Shown in pieces: positions 14,368 to 14,408 of a DNA stretch of 14,408 bases; positions within the stretch are counted from its first letter, which is position 1, and every line of letters begins with the position of its first letter. The notes under the pieces were generated by a model. That model had not been told where the DNA came from and searched no databases. It saw only the letters and a list, made by a program, of their open reading frames with translations. Position numbers and translations under genes: made by a program. The DNA is from an uncultured Collinsella sp. (GTDB lineage Bacteria; Actinomycetota; Coriobacteriia; Coriobacteriales; Coriobacteriaceae). Location: contig CABSKX010000055.1 in the NCBI GenBank assembly GCA_902478365.1, positions 1-14,408 on the forward strand. The letters are read 5' to 3'.

Positions 14368-14408
14368 TGAATTGGACACCTAGTTAAGAGCGAAAGGTGT
14401 TCAAGATG
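14368..14408 (+). mobile_element. Possible left end of an IS3-like insertion sequence
   Basis: TGAATTGGACACC (14368-14380) resembles the 5'-TG...GGACAC ends of many IS3-family elements. A start codon ATG (14406-14408) with a GAAAGG ribosome site 8 bases upstream closes the window, as expected for the first transposase frame. ACACCT and AGGTGT form an inverted repeat around 14375-14400. The transposase itself is outside the window, so an ordinary gene start cannot be excluded. Confidence 0.4.

Noticed and set aside
1..14408. CRISPR array or toxin-antitoxin pair
   Set aside because: No regularly spaced repeats and no recognisable small toxin/antitoxin gene pair was seen on either strand.

Overview
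The window most likely comes from a gut member of the Coriobacteriia, Collinsella or a close relative. This rests on the purine genes, on several 'zinc ribbon + one transmembrane helix + secreted domain' proteins of a kind I associate with that group, and on the contrast between a strongly G/C-ending codon style in the purine block and a more mixed style in the left 8.7 kb. The assignment is inference; no rRNA or other marker is present.

Left edge (1-554): a 46-codon reading frame that resembles the first residues of an SPFH-type protein and then stops, and a serine-tRNA-like sequence (anticodon GCT) with several structural defects. Region 555-2814: two minus-strand genes for zinc-ribbon membrane proteins, A (secreted domain with an Asp-rich loop) and B (polytopic). 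Region 2954-5790: two plus-strand genes, E (CGNR-like zinc finger plus helix-turn-helix) and F (P-loop ATPase with a C-terminal PD-(D/E)XK nuclease-like domain, DUF234 type). A direct repeat lies over the likely promoter of F. A perfect 16-bp hairpin separates F from the convergent genes. Region 5832-8670: a minus-strand pair of zinc-ribbon membrane proteins, C then D, one base apart. C carries a DUF3298/RsiV-like domain; D carries an Ig-like segment and an Asp-rich loop.

Region 8671-9120 holds a possible 53-codon ORF and the terminator of the purine operon. Region 9121-12740 is purF-purM-purN on the minus strand: the first step (PRPP amidotransferase), the third (GAR formyltransferase) and the fifth (AIR synthetase) of de novo IMP synthesis. 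Hairpins lie between purF and purM, and purM overlaps purN by 11 bases. Diverging from purF is a plus-strand multi-pass membrane protein of the CmpB/ABC-transporter type IV family (13026-14255), closed by a strong terminator. The last 41 bases look like the left end of an IS3-like insertion sequence with a start codon at the window edge.

The most interesting part is the left 8.7 kb. Four of its genes put a four-cysteine zinc ribbon at the extreme N-terminus of a membrane protein. Two of them (A and C) share a conserved segment around the membrane helix but carry unrelated outer domains, as if a common cytosolic/membrane module had been joined to interchangeable sensor domains. No function for these proteins can be read directly from the sequence.
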